The position numbers and the translations under genes were made by a program. 64,000 nucleotides of DNA. Source: Halicephalobus mephisto. Lineage: Eukaryota; Nematoda; Chromadorea; Rhabditida; Panagrolaimidae. This document shows, in pieces, positions 44,401 to 53,738 of this stretch; position 1 is the stretch's first letter, and the number at the start of each line of letters is the position of its first letter. The DNA is taken from assembly GCA_009193035.1 (NCBI GenBank), contig SWDT01000043.1, positions 1 to 64,000 of the forward strand, written 5' to 3'. The notes under the pieces are model-generated. The model did no database searches and was not told where the DNA came from. It saw only the letters and a list, made by a program, of their open reading frames with translations.

Positions 44401-45903
44401 ATAATTTCACAAAAACGCGCAGGTTACTGTAGTTCTTATAAAATTCTTAATATTTGCGTCGAAATAATTTCACAAAAACACACATGTTACTGTAGTTCTC
44501 AATGGCATCCCTGATATTCGCCTCGAGACAATTTCACAAAAACACTCAAGTTACCGTAATTCTCAATGGCATCCCTGATATTCGTCTCGAGACAATTTCA
44601 CAAAAACGCGTAGGTTACTGTAGTTTTGATGACATCCCTGATATTCGTCTCGAGACAATTTCATAACAACGCGTAGGTTACTGTAGTTCTTATAAAATTC
44701 TTAATATTTGCGTCGAGACAATTTCACAAAAACACTCAAGTTACTGTAGTTTTGATGACATCCCTGATATTCGTCTCGAGACAATTTCATAACAACGCCC
44801 ATTCTGCTTTTTTTAATTTTAATAATTTTTAAATAATCAATTTTTTCATTTCAGAAATCTCCTTTCGAACAGAAAAATAGTGACTTCGGCGAGAAGTTCC
44901 ACAGCAGAATTCCAAGGGAATGGACTGCAGCCTTTCTGGAATTATGATCTCGTGATTCAGAATCAGAATCTGGAAAAACTGAAAAAAAGAGCTTTGGAAA
45001 TTTCCGTATGGGACAGAGAAAACTCCATCAACAATCGGTACATCGGACGATTGCTTTTTTATCTTTCAGGTAATTTAATAATTAAAATTTTTTAAAATTT
45101 AATTTTTAAAATTTAATAATTAAAAATTTTTTCTTATTTTATTTTTTAAAATTTAATAATTAAAATTTTTTAAAATTTAATTTTTAAAATTTAATAATTA
45201 AAAATTTTTTAATTTAATAATTAAAATTTTTAAAATTTAATAATTAAAAATTTTTTAAAATTTAATTTTCTAAAATTTAATAATTAAAAATTTTTTAATT
45301 TAATAATTAAAAATTTTTAAAATTTAATTTTTAAAATTTAATAATTAAAAATTTTTTCTTATTTTATTTTTTAAAATTTAATAATTAAAATTTTTTAAAT
45401 TTTATTTTCTAAAATTTAATGATTAAAATTTTTTTAAATTCAATAATTTAGATTTTTAAAATTTAATAATTTAAATCTTATTTTTTTAACTTTTTTATTT
45501 TATGGAATTTAATTTAAATAAAAAATCGAAATTTAAAAAAATAGTTTATCCAAACTCGAAAATTTCAAATTTCAAATTTGAATATTAATTTTAATTTTAA
45601 ATTTTTTAATTTCGATTTTTATCCAAACTCGAAAATTGAAAACTTTAAATTTGATAAAATGATATATAAAATGTACTTACTTTACTTTACTTTTATTCCT
45701 ATTTCGCACTATATCAAAATTTACAAATAATACAATTTCAAACTTAAATTAAATTAAATTTTCAATTTTAATTATTTGCTTTTATATAAAATGTACTTTT
45801 TTCAGAATCTAAGAAACCAGAAAAAGTAACTCAATCACTTTGGAGAAACGTAGTCGAAACTCCAGGAGCCAAGTTCAGCTCCGAACTCCAGCTTCAACCG
45901 TGA
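29472..45903 (+). CDS. Synaptotagmin-like protein (Slp/bitesize family), Rab effector
   Basis: Exons 29472-29555, 29630-29748, 29796-29915, 31643-31825, 31883-32016, 33094-about 33350, 41392-41613, 42856-43609, 44855-45069 and 45806-45903. Residues about 30-75 (GLSPEEHAKIRPVLERDLEF) are the first Rab27-binding helix; next a FYVE-like zinc finger (CKTCG, CRKC, CDNC, CNIC), then SNEWFYRD, the counterpart of the SGAWFF Rab-binding motif. After an acidic linker come two C2 domains (about 42990 and 43470 onward), ending SLWRNVVETPGAKF as in Slp C2B. Such proteins tether secretory vesicles to the plasma membrane. In the first C2 the loop that usually reads DPYVK reads NPVVYV, so calcium binding is probably lost. 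The donor of exon 6 is unresolved: the candidates are phase 2 or 0 while exon 7 needs phase 1, so a further exon may hide in the 8-kb intron. Rabphilin is the alternative family. Confidence 0.85.
30150..30285. repeat. About 45-bp repeat, three copies, in Slp intron
   Basis: 'ctaaaacaatccgttcggga'+'ccaa' followed by CGCTCC/CGTTCC/TGTTCT, at about 30160, 30200 and 30246. Part of a GC-richer stretch (29940-30310) of unknown origin; 30340-30600 carries further dispersed-repeat phrases shared with 16.9 kb and 26.9 kb. Confidence 0.65.
30720..31200. repeat. About 163-bp tandem repeat, three copies, in Slp intron
   Basis: Unit contains 'ccaagattctaaagattgac'+'tattgattttcactttaga' and 'aattctaaaattggaatata'. 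A diverged relative forms the block at 38.8-39.63 kb ('cagaatcttgaattctgaag'). Confidence 0.8.
32093..32503. mobile_element. Tc1/mariner-type MITE with internal tandem repeat
   Basis: 411 bp between TA (32091-32092) and TA (32504-32505), with ends CGCACAAGAAA and TTTCTTGTGTG (10 of 11 inverted). The interior is the same 160-bp-type repeat as at 15.57-16.0 kb, about two and a half copies, with TACATTG/CAATGTA hairpins. It lies in the Slp intron right after exon 5. Confidence 0.8.
33480..34110. repeat. About 160-bp tandem repeat, four copies, in Slp intron
   Basis: Unit contains 'aaattaaaaacaccaatttc', 'tcaaaatatcattattttcc' and 'gaaactccagaaggtgtttc'. The fourth copy is more diverged. Confidence 0.8.
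34560..35500. repeat. AT-rich tandem repeats in Slp intron
   Basis: 34560-34860: alternating 'attttttttaaaaattgaaa' units of 30-80 bp. 35100-35480: a unit of about 83 bp with 'ccaaaatttgaatatttttg' and 'gaagttttgaaatttcaaaa', five copies. 35500-35990 is AT-rich without clear order. Confidence 0.7.
36114..36885. mobile_element. MITE family with AAAAAGCGAAACTTT ends, three copies
   Basis: The clearest copy is 36734-36879: left AAAAAGCGAAACTTT and right AAAGTTTCGCTTTTT, a 15-bp perfect inverted repeat, around 'gacgattgtgttacattttg'. It is inserted beside a duplicated phrase 'gtgtcttactgtacctcaat' (about 36689 and 36896). Two more copies lie at about 36114-36262 and 36383-36526. Relatives appear at 17.1 kb and 42.3-42.8 kb. 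Confidence 0.75.
37205..38560. repeat. Tandem array of a hairpin MITE (CATTCGTGACGGGACCA ends), four units
   Basis: Unit about 245 bp, at about 37208, 37456, 37703 and 37949. Each has left end CATTCGTGACGGGACCA, a self-complementary interior (ATCAATAAATTTCGATTTTT / AAAAATCGAAATTTATTGAT) and right end TGGTCCCGTCACGAATG, then a spacer with 'tttggtttttcttatttatg'. The fourth unit has its interior replaced by a (GAAAAA)-type tract of about 440 bp and ends CTGTCACGAATG at about 38560. All within the Slp intron. Confidence 0.85.
38088..38530 (+). repeat. Purine-only tract, 'aaaaatagaaaaa' type, about 440 bp
   Basis: The plus strand is almost wholly A and G with regular T (TAG) interruptions: gaaaaaatag, gaaaaagtcg, gaaaaataag. 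The phenylalanine-rich minus-strand frames here are artefacts of the tract. Confidence 0.9.
38780..39635. repeat. About 155-bp tandem repeat, six copies, in Slp intron
   Basis: Unit contains 'cagaatcttgaattctgaag', 'ctacagatctaattgtgttg' and 'aacctcaaaattagaacata'. The last three copies are nearly identical, implying recent expansion. Confidence 0.85.
39856..40486. repeat. Tandem/nested MITEs with GGATATAA ends
   Basis: Begins CAGTGGAACATGGATATCAG after TA and ends GGATATAAGG-type sequence read inward. Internal junctions such as 'ggctgtacaatagaacttgg' at about 40128 and 40306 show about three and a half elements joined end to end, unit about 178 bp, with 'taacatatctcttgttatatc' palindromes in each. 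Same family as 22419-22590. Confidence 0.75.
40500..41390. other. AT-rich Slp intron sequence
   Basis: 40527-40920 has diverged CATTCGTG-type ends (ATCGTTCGTTTCAGGACC and CCCGACACGAAT) and may be a further decayed hairpin MITE. 40800-40875 repeats 'ttttaaaaaaatcaaatttt'. 41090-41290 is T/A-rich. No exon seen. Confidence 0.5.
41700..42065 (+). repeat. Short tandem repeat, unit about 21 bp, in Slp intron
   Basis: About seventeen copies of 'gtcaaagtttgagatcgaag' and variants ('atcaaagttggtc', 'atcaaagttcg'). The 104-codon frame it opens is a by-product. Confidence 0.75.
42300..42830. repeat. About 178-bp tandem repeat, three copies, in Slp intron
   Basis: Unit contains 'aataattgtaaaatataaaa', 'gacgaaaattgaaacttaac' and 'cagtgacgatttccatcttt'. 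Related to the 36.1-36.9 kb MITEs by the GTGACGAT phrase. Confidence 0.75.
43615..43995. repeat. 'aaatttaaaattac' short repeat in Slp intron
   Basis: About twenty-five imperfect copies of a 13-16-bp unit directly after the exon ending at 43609. Confidence 0.8.
44340..44805. repeat. About 62-bp tandem repeat with TTACTGTAG, seven copies, in Slp intron
   Basis: Unit contains 'ctcgagacaatttcacaaaa', 'acgcgcaggttactgtagtt' and 'atccctgatattcg' or 'cttaatatttgcg'. GC content is higher than in the other intron repeats. Confidence 0.8.
45075..45500. repeat. 'aaaatttaataattaaaaattt' repeat in Slp intron
   Basis: About a dozen copies of a 22-60-bp A/T-only unit between exons 9 and 10. Confidence 0.75.
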
Positions 45904-45937
45904 ATATGCAATTTTCGAAATTTAAAAATAAACTTTT

Positions 45938-47841
45938 TTAATCACAATTTTTCAAAATTTGAAAAAGTTCCAAATGAGTCAAATTTCCAATTTTCGAAAT
46001 TTTGTCATCCGAAGGTTTGGTTGTTAAATATTCGATTTTCTGGACTTCAAAAGGATCAACATGCCTATGGCCTGAGGCTATGACGACATTCGGGATTCCT
46101 AGTTGATTAATTTCGTTTATTCTTCTTCCTATAGATTTCTCAATTCTATCATCTATTAAAATATTATTCGAAAAATTTTCTAATTCATCTAGATCTTTAA
46201 TAATGCTTTTCACAAATTCCGAATTCGGGGTGGATTCTTTAGGTAAAATAACTGCTAATTTGAAAGGCGACAGTACTCTGGGCAATCTCATCGCCTTGTT
46301 CGACATCGTCAAGCAATCAATGCTAGCTGCGATTATCCTGGTTAATCCCAGTCCAAAACAACACATAAAATAAGGATTTCCGTTTGGCGAATAAGCTTCA
46401 AAAATTTTCGAATATTTTTCGCCCAATTGAAACGTATGGCCCACTTCTACCGTATCCAATTTTTCGACTTCTCCTCCACAGGATTCACAATTCAAAGAAT
46501 TTAGATTTTCAATTTCATCTTTTTTGATTGAATTTCTGCAATTTTTACAAATTAATAAAGAATCCTCAGCGCTCGGATTCGGGAGGTGGAATTCGTGACT
46601 CAGGTCTCCTCCCATGACCCCAGTACTCGCTTTCACCCTTCTTACGTGATTTTTCAATTCCAAAATATCTTCGAAAATCTTCCGATAAACTTCCGTCATC
46701 ATACGGTAAGTCGATTCAGCGGCGTTTTTGTCCACATCAAAAGAATAAAGATCATTCATCAAAAATTGTCTTGATCGAAGAAGTCCGAATCGAGGATTCA
46801 TCTCATCTCTGTACTTGGAAGAAGTCTAAAATAATCATAAAAATTAAAAATGAAACATTTTAAATTTTTTGCCAATGTTCGAAAATTAGGTAAAAAATAA
46901 GGAGTTGATTTAGACAAGAATCCCAAATTTATCTTTTTTTATAAACATTTCTGATTTTGCGCGGGAATTTAAAAAATTAAAAAAATAAAAGTAATTGGAT
47001 TTTAGTTTTCAAAATTATCCTAAAATAAAACAAAATTCATTTAAATGAAAATCCCAAATTTATTTTTTTTATAAACATTTCTGATTTTGCGCGGGAATTC
47101 AAAAAGTTAAAAAAAAAATAAAAGCAATTGGATTTTAGTTTTCAAAATTATCCTAAAATAAAACAAAATCCATTTAAATGAAAATCTCAAATTTATCATT
47201 TTTATAAACATTTCTGATTTTGCGCGGGAATTTAAAAAATTAAAAAAATAAAAGTAATTGGATTTTAGTTTTCAAAATTATCCTAAAATGTAACGAAATC
47301 CATTTAAATGAAAATTTCAGATTTATCTTTTTTTATAAACATTTCTGATTTTACGCGGGAATTCAAAAAGTTAAAAAATTATATATCGCTTTTTTTGATT
47401 TAAACATTTGTTATTAATTTTAATCACCTGATATAGCATCAAAGGAAGCATTTTTTCTTTCACCAAACCTAAAGCGGCTACATTCATTGTGAACATTTCC
47501 TCTGCCGTCGGCTGTAGACAATATTCAGTTTCCAATCTGTCCTTCATTTTGAACATTTCTGATCCCATAGATTCCCATCGTCCAGATCTACTCCACAATT
47601 TCCTAGAAGCCAAACTCGGAACTTCCATTTTCTGAGCTCCAATCATTCCAAATTCATTTTCGATTATCTTCGTCAATTTATCCACGATCCTTTGTCCGAT
47701 TGGAAGAATTGTGAAAAATCCCTTTCCAGAATTCGATATCAACCCGTTCGTTAGCATCGTCTGAAGCGAAAGACACTTACTTTTGACAGAATTCGGAGCC
47801 AGTTGCTTCCAGTGGAGTTTCGTGGCGTGATACAGTACCAT
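45938..47841 (-). CDS. pars-2: Prolyl-tRNA synthetase, mitochondrial type
   Basis: Two exons, 47841-47428 and 46825-45938, joined in phase 0 across a 602-bp intron, 433 aa. It is a class II synthetase with bacterial-type ProRS signatures: TILPIGQRIVDKL and MEVPSLASRKLWSRSGRW near the N-terminus (motif 1 region), LQPTAEEMFT, motif 2 TSSKYRDEMNPRFGLLRSRQ at the exon 2 start, and motif 3 FGLGLTRII at about residue 300. A CxxC pair on each side (CKNC, CESC) at about 225-255 marks the small insert. The last 100 residues are the anticodon-binding domain. The compact length fits the mitochondrial enzyme, which charges proline tRNA in the organelle. TTCTCAG lies directly before the start ATG, a likely trans-splice site. 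The stop is 34 bp from the end of the Slp coding region, tail to tail. Confidence 0.93.
46850..47370. repeat. About 148-bp tandem repeat, four copies, in pars-2 intron
   Basis: Unit contains 'tttataaacatttctgattt', 'tgcgcgggaattt' and 'attggattttagttttcaaa'. Copies differ by a few bases. Confidence 0.85.
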
Positions 47842-48087
47842 CTGAGAACTTATTAACTTGTGTTTTCAAAACCGATATATCAAAAAGTCCCTTACTTTGT
47901 ATCTTTACCGAAAATCCAGATGAAGCTTTATCTACAAGTCAGTCTATAAAATCAAACTCGAAATTTCTCAAAATAAATTAAACAATATGTGATTCGATAA
48001 AACCCGTTTTTACAAAATAAAAATTGCATGGATGGCGGAGAAGATGCAATAATCCTGGCAGTCGGATATCGGAAGCTCAAATCGAAG
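47842..48087. other. Intergenic, pars-2 promoter side
   Basis: Short, mostly unique sequence between the pars-2 start and the GOLGA7-like stop codon; both genes point left, so it holds the pars-2 promoter and the GOLGA7-like 3' untranslated region. No repeats. Confidence 0.5.
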
Positions 48088-49141
48088 CTAGTCTCTCGGC
48101 GTCAACATCGGGGTAGCACTTGTGGTTTCTTGTTGAGATTGTGGAGGAGGGAGGTATTCATCAAGAATATTTACTTCTATCTGTAAATAACCCCATTATT
48201 GTAAAAATTAAAAGTGAAACTTTCGAAATTCTGAAATTTTTCAGAAATATTCAAATTCAGGAAAAATAAGAACAGAGAGCGAGTTGATTTCATTAGGGAA
48301 TTGGCAGATTTATCATTCTTTTCAATTTCAAAAACTCTGTCCATCTATGCAGAAATCCAAAAATTACAGAAATACACTATTATGCAAAATTTGATATAAA
48401 AACTGTCACGAAATTATTCCAAAACGAATTTTAAAGATTCTCAAGGCTTAAAATTGTCCTAAAAATATAAATCTTTTCTGTTTTACGCGGGAGTTCGAAA
48501 ATTACAAAAAAATACACTATTATGCAAAATTTGATATAAAAACTGTCACGAAATTATCTCAAAACGAATTTTGGAAAATTTTTAAATTATTTTAAAATTT
48601 AAAAATGATTCAGCTTTTTCGTCTTGCGCTGACATTCAAAAATGACAGAAAACTACATATCGCTTATTTTCGAATCGCAATATTTGTTCGATACAGAAAT
48701 ATAAAAAGTAAAAACTGACCACTCTGAGTCCTTTGGTAACGGGATCTCTGACGAAAAGGTTATTCGGGATAAAAATGGCTCGATTCCGTTCTTCAATGAA
48801 GATATCAACTTCCTTCAGAACACGGTTCCAGACAGAAGGATAACACAGTTTCGCAAGATGACAAGTCAGGAAGCTGATTGTGGACTCCACGACGGAGGCG
48901 AAGGTGACGCTGTCGGCCTTCTGGTACCTTCCATTCAGTGCGTTTACGAAATTTACCCATATATCCGGATCAATCTGAAAACAACATTACTTTCATAATT
49001 ATTATTTTTACTTACTTTTCCTTCGAGTTCAGGCGGGAATTCCGTGGAAAATCTCACTTGAAGTCCGGACGAGTAGTCGCGCTGGATGAAGCACTTTTTG
49101 CATTCGCTGAGGTTTATTTGACGTTCATAAGAACCGTCCAT
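48088..49141 (-). CDS. GOLGA7/Erf4 family protein (palmitoyltransferase partner)
   Basis: Three exons, 49141-49016, 48974-48720 and 48180-48088, all phase 0, 157 aa. KCFIQRDYSSGLQVRFSTEFPPEL (split here: KCFIQRDYSSG, FSTEFPPELEGKID) is the hallmark start of Golgin A7/GCP16, and the end of the domain, VLKEVDIFIEERN with DPVTKGLRVI, matches the same family. Family members bind and stabilise DHHC-type palmitoyltransferases of the DHHC9/Erf2 class, which lipidate Ras, on Golgi membranes. Residues FLTCHLAKLC (about 95) hold cysteines at the place where the human protein is palmitoylated. The last exon adds a proline- and threonine-rich tail. The gene is divergent from APC4, with 196 bp between start codons. 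The 48190-48700 intron has two copies of a 'acactattatgcaaaatttg' repeat. Confidence 0.9.
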
Positions 49142-49337
49142 CTTAGTTGTGTTACTGTAGGTAATATTAAGAAAGAAAATGGGTGAAATTAACAAAAAAG
49201 AAGCCGAAGGAGGTCGACGAGGAGACCCAGAATGACTCAAACTCCCCAAACATCGGCCTGGAAACAAATGGAACAAAACGCCAAAATAAATCGGCGCGAG
49301 TTTTTTGTTGAAAAAATTTTAGAATTTTTTTTCAAAG
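49142..49337. promoter_or_regulatory. Divergent intergenic promoter, GOLGA7-like / APC4
   Basis: 196 bp between two head-to-head start codons, GC-richer than the introns (GCCGAAGGAGGTCGACGAGG, about 49202-49221), with no clear TATA box. An 18-codon upstream frame (49180-49236) lies on the APC4 side. TTTTTTTTCAAAG ends directly at the APC4 ATG, a probable trans-splice acceptor, which would remove that upstream frame. Confidence 0.5.
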
Positions 49338-52300
49338 ATGTTCAACGATGAAAATTTCGACGAAGATCTTTCTTGTGAAATTTCCAGATTCAAAGTTCCT
49401 CCGAAAGTAAGATTTATATATGAATAAAGTTTATGAACGGGTTTTTTCCAGACAAAACTCGGGAAACTCGTGTCTGAGGTCTACAACCCGGACCAGGACC
49501 TGGTGGCCTTGGGGTACGAGCACGGCACTGTCGTCGTCAAGCGAGTAGGATGGAAGACGTGCTGGAAGGTAGGTTTGAATTTAGTTTTTTTCATATATGA
49601 ATCGGGCTGATTTTCCGGGAAGAATCCTGATCGGAACGGCGATGACGCCACCGATCCAGATATTTCTGACATTCTTGACAAAAATTTGCCAATCATGTTG
49701 CATTTATACTTTATAACGCGTTTATGACCAGGTTTAATTACTCAAGGTGGGGTTTGAAATAAATCAGACAACTTTTCGAACAAATTTTTAGTTTTTTGTG
49801 AATGATCTTCTTCCTCTGGTAAATCATCGAATTAAATTTAAAAAACCTACTAAATTAATTAATTTTTATAACAATTTGATTGTAGTTTCCGGACTTTGCA
49901 AAATGAAATCAAAATTAGGAAAAACTGACGTCACGACGGCTGTAGTCACAATTTCGTTAAAATCCCAAAAAATCCCGTAAAAGTTTTTGCAGATTTGGTA
50001 TCCCTATAGTCTTGCATGTCCCTAGGAATTACTGTTCTCCATGGACTTTTTGAATACGTAGGAAAAAATTTGAATTATTTGATTTTTTTAAACATGAACT
50101 TTGAATTTTTTTTCGATTTTCTGCTCGACCGGAACAAAGACCCTAAATAATAAAATTTTTGAATTTTTGCAACATGAATTAAATCAGAAATTTTCAGAGA
50201 GAACTCGCGAATGAAGTCGGGATCTATCGTGGAGCCTTCGCAGAACCAGAGAATCCGGATTCCGTCGATTTAAAATGTCTCTGTTGGAGTCCTGATGGAG
50301 AAGTACTAGTCGCCTCGATGGCCGATGGGAGGATCCACATGATGTGGGCTCAATGCGGGAAAGTAGCTTACACTTTCAAAACTGTAAACACGTACCGACA
50401 GATGAAATGGGTGACTTTCGGGAGAGGCAAGTTGTCAGAAACATTCAAAAATACAGATGACAGTGAATCTTTTTCGTTTGCGAATTCTGAAAGTTTCAAT
50501 TTCAACGAGGAAGCGACGAAACACGCAAGTACCGCGATTTCCAACTTGGCAGAACTGTTGTTAAAGAGACTTCCGAGCAAGTTCATCAACACCGTTCTCG
50601 TCGGGGTCCACGATTCTGAAGTCAAAGTTGATCTTTATGCTTGTGGAATTATGTATTTCCGGACTATTGATGCTGTTGAAAATTACGAATTTGGTCCGAT
50701 GACGGACGTGACTTCTGTGGATTTCGTCGACTGTAGTTTTTCGCATTTGTGTTCTTCGAGGTTGAACATTGCCTTCAAAGTGTTCGAATACGATTCTGAA
50801 GTCTTGCCAATATCCGAAGATGAAGTTCTTTCTGAAGACAAAGTGGCCGGAATTTCTACTTTCGTAACTTCTGTAAACCTCGGATACGATACTCACGACC
50901 TCTGGACGGTCACCAAAATGGCCCTACTGTATTCGAAACTTATTTATTTGATGATTTTTTTCCGAGAAATGTGTCAGTATACTTTTGCCAGGATAGATGA
51001 AAAAACTGGAACGTTTTACGAACAGTCCTTAAACGAAATGGCCAGAAGTTACAAAGTTCATCCTGGATCTGCGAAAACTACTTTTTTTCACGAAATTGTC
51101 CGACATTTAATAGGGAAAAAAGTAACTGTAGCTTTTTCGGAAGTTTTAAAAAAATCAAAATCAGGTCAATGTGTGAAAATTCTCGAAGATTTTTGTTACA
51201 CTAAAATGAAGTAAGTTTAAATTTTAGAATTTTTTCAGAAATTTACTTTTTTAAAATTTACTTTGAATTTTTTTAATTTTAATTTAAATTTTTTTTAGAA
51301 ATTTACTTTGAATTTTTTTAATTTTTAATTTTTTTTAATTTACTTTGAAATTTTTAAATTTAAAATTTTTATTTTTTTAGAAATTTACTTTTTTTAATTT
51401 TAATTTTTTATTTCTTAAGATTTTTGAATTTTTTAATTGGAAATTTCAGAAATTTTGGAACTGGGATGCAGCATATGTCGATGACTGTGGATGTGATGAG
51501 GACCTTAATTGTGAACATGATTGACATTATTAAAACTCAATATTTCCGTCATACTGTGGATGAAGAAATGAAAAATTCTCAAGAACGTGAATTATTGGAC
51601 TTCTATGCCGATATTGCTGTTTTGCAGACGAAATTGGAGGAAGTAGCTCATATTTTGAACGAGAAAAAAGAAAGATTGACTATGCTTCACACGTATTTCA
51701 CGGAGATGATGAACACGGCCGGAGACGAGAACCATCTTTCGAGTCCTGTTAATCTGGAAGACTTGGATCCTTATAAATTGCTAGAATTCCTGGGGGAAAG
51801 CCTTGTTCGAGATGACGTCAGAATACCCAAAGGCGAGATGTACTGTATTAGTGGTGCGCCGATTCCTGAAGGACCCAGAAGAGAAATCGTTCATGAATTG
51901 ATCAAGTTTATGAAACCGATTGGATTCTATCATCTGCCTGCTTTTGTTCCTGTTTGTGCCCATTCTTGTCCTCATAGTTTTGTTTCTAAAACAAAAGAGA
52001 ACACGGAAACTGAAGAAGAACGGAAAGTTTTATGGGATGAACTAGTGCCCAAGGACTTTGAACCGATGGTTTCTGTCTACTCTTGGCATAATGAGAAATG
52101 TTTTGATTACGTAAGTTATATTATCACTAATATTGAAATAATTAGTCATAATTAGGTTAATTATACAGTAACAAAAAAGTACTGTAAATAAACGGAATTT
52201 CGTCAAAGTTATCTGAAGTTGAAGTTATCAGAAATTACTGTAATTTTCAACTTCAGAAGTTAAAAGAAATTTCGTCAAAGTTATCTGAATTTGAAATCAC

Positions 52301-53719
52301 CAAAAATTACTGTAATTTTAAACTTCAAAATTGAAGGAAATTTCGTCAAAGTTATCTGAAGTTGAAATCACTAGAAATTACTGTAATTTTCCTACTTTAG
52401 AAGTTACAAAAAAACTAAATTTTTCAATTTTTTGTAAGAAATTTATATTTCAGCATGATTTCTGAAACGGAAACTTTCTAGATATCGTTCATGACTAAAA
52501 TCCTAGATTTTATTCTGAATATCCCAGAAATATACAGTACTTTCTAATTATTGTAATAAAACAAATTATTCGAAGATTATAACTTATACTTTAATAGAAA
52601 TATTTTTTCAGCTCTGTAAATACTTCCCAGAATATTCGTCTGGTGGTTTTCCTCCTGAATCTATTGTTAAATATGAGAAGAGGATTTTGAGCCAGGAATC
52701 AAGAATGAATGAACTATATCCGGATGTTAGAAAACTTTTGTCTCCATTGCTGCCTTCGTTTAGGTATTTGGAAGATGAAGATATCGTCTGGAAACTTTTA
52801 CTTAGACCAACGGTTTTTCTGGCTATGTTGCCGGTATTCAAGTTTGAAGATCTTTTTACAAATTTGATGAAGAAGTTTTATCCAGCTAAAATTACGGTAA
52901 GTATAGTTTATTAATTATTTTTATAAATTTTATACTTTTTAGAAAACAATAACGAAATTGGAACAAAGCAATTCGAACGAAGGACCTATTAAAATGCGTT
53001 TTCTGGATGATATTTCGACAGTTGAGAAAGTCCTAGGAATTGATTACTGTAGTTTTGTAGATGGGTCGTTTTATGTGAAAAAAATTGAAAAACCTCCTGA
53101 ATCAGATGAAATCACAGATCAATTAATATTTATCCCGAAATCGAAGAAGATTAAAGAAATCCCAAAATGCGAAGCAGCGGTTTTGATGATTCATAAAAAT
53201 TGCACAGGAAGAATAGCTTTTATTTTTCAAAATTATAATTTTGAATTTAGTAATTTTCCGATTTTTGGATTTGTTCCGTCTCCTATCGAATCCAAAAAAG
53301 TTTTATGGAAATCGGGTTCTACAGTAACGTGGGGAGAAATTCAAGTAGCAGAATTTAAAAAAGAAAACAGTTTAATTATTGGAATTTTAAAAGCTGAAAG
53401 AAAAAATTTATTTTATTACTGTAATCGAAAAAGGAAATTTTATTTTTCGAAACTTGAAGGACTTGAAGGCGATTTTGAATCGATGATTGTCAGACCAAAT
53501 GGAAGTTCTTTTGTGATTTTTGATCAAGGTAAATCGACAGGGTTATGGATTCAACCGAAATTGATTACTGTAGATGAATTAAGAGGAAAATGGAAATCAC
53601 AAGAAATTGTTTCTAAAGAAGAAGTTGAAAAAGCTCTGTCAAGTGCCGTTCCAATGGATTACGTGTTTCCTGGATTAGCGGATTTTTTTAAAGATGTTCA
53701 TGAATATCATCTTCATTAA
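49338..53719 (+). CDS. emb-30: Anaphase-promoting complex subunit 4 (APC4, EMB-30-like)
   Basis: Exons 49338-49406, 49452-49568, 50198-51210, 51450-52110, 52612-52896 and 52943-53719, phases consistent, 973 aa. The N-terminal 100 residues are WD40-like (DLVALGYEHGTVVVKRV, CLCWSPDGEVLVASMADGRI), the start of the APC4 beta-propeller. The middle, about 400-520, is the long helical APC4 domain (SMTVDVMRTLIVNMIDIIK, EELLDFYADIAVLQTKLEE-like heptads). The C-terminal third closes the propeller. APC4 is a scaffold subunit of the APC/C ubiquitin ligase, needed for the metaphase-anaphase step, meiosis and polarity in nematodes. The length is close to that of the C. elegans protein as I recall it. The last two exons lie between the arms of a long inverted repeat (52127-52575 and 53739-54200). 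Start: ATG directly after a TTTTCAAAG acceptor. Confidence 0.92.
49731..49765 (+). ncRNA. SL-like hairpin in APC4 intron, uncertain
   Basis: GGTTTAATTACTCAAG followed by GTGGGG. The first ten bases equal the start of SL1 and the last (TTACTCAAG then GT) equal the end of SL2 with its splice donor. The stretch folds into a hairpin: GGTTTA pairs with TAAATC (49760-49765) and TCAAG with TTTGA, leaving GTGGGG in the loop. This resembles SL RNA stem-loop I, but it is short and lies in an intron in sense orientation, and no clear Sm site follows (AAATTTTTAG at about 49783 is close). Confidence 0.2.
52127..52575 (+). repeat. Left arm of long inverted repeat around APC4 exons 5-6
   Basis: About 450 bp in the intron after exon 4 (52110). 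It is the reverse complement of 53739-54200, by eye about nine bases in ten. Each arm holds three copies of a unit of about 70 bp ('gtcaaagttatctgaagttg', 'aaattactgtaattttcaac'). Confidence 0.88.
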
Positions 53720-53738
53720 TGTACGGTGTAATTTGTAA

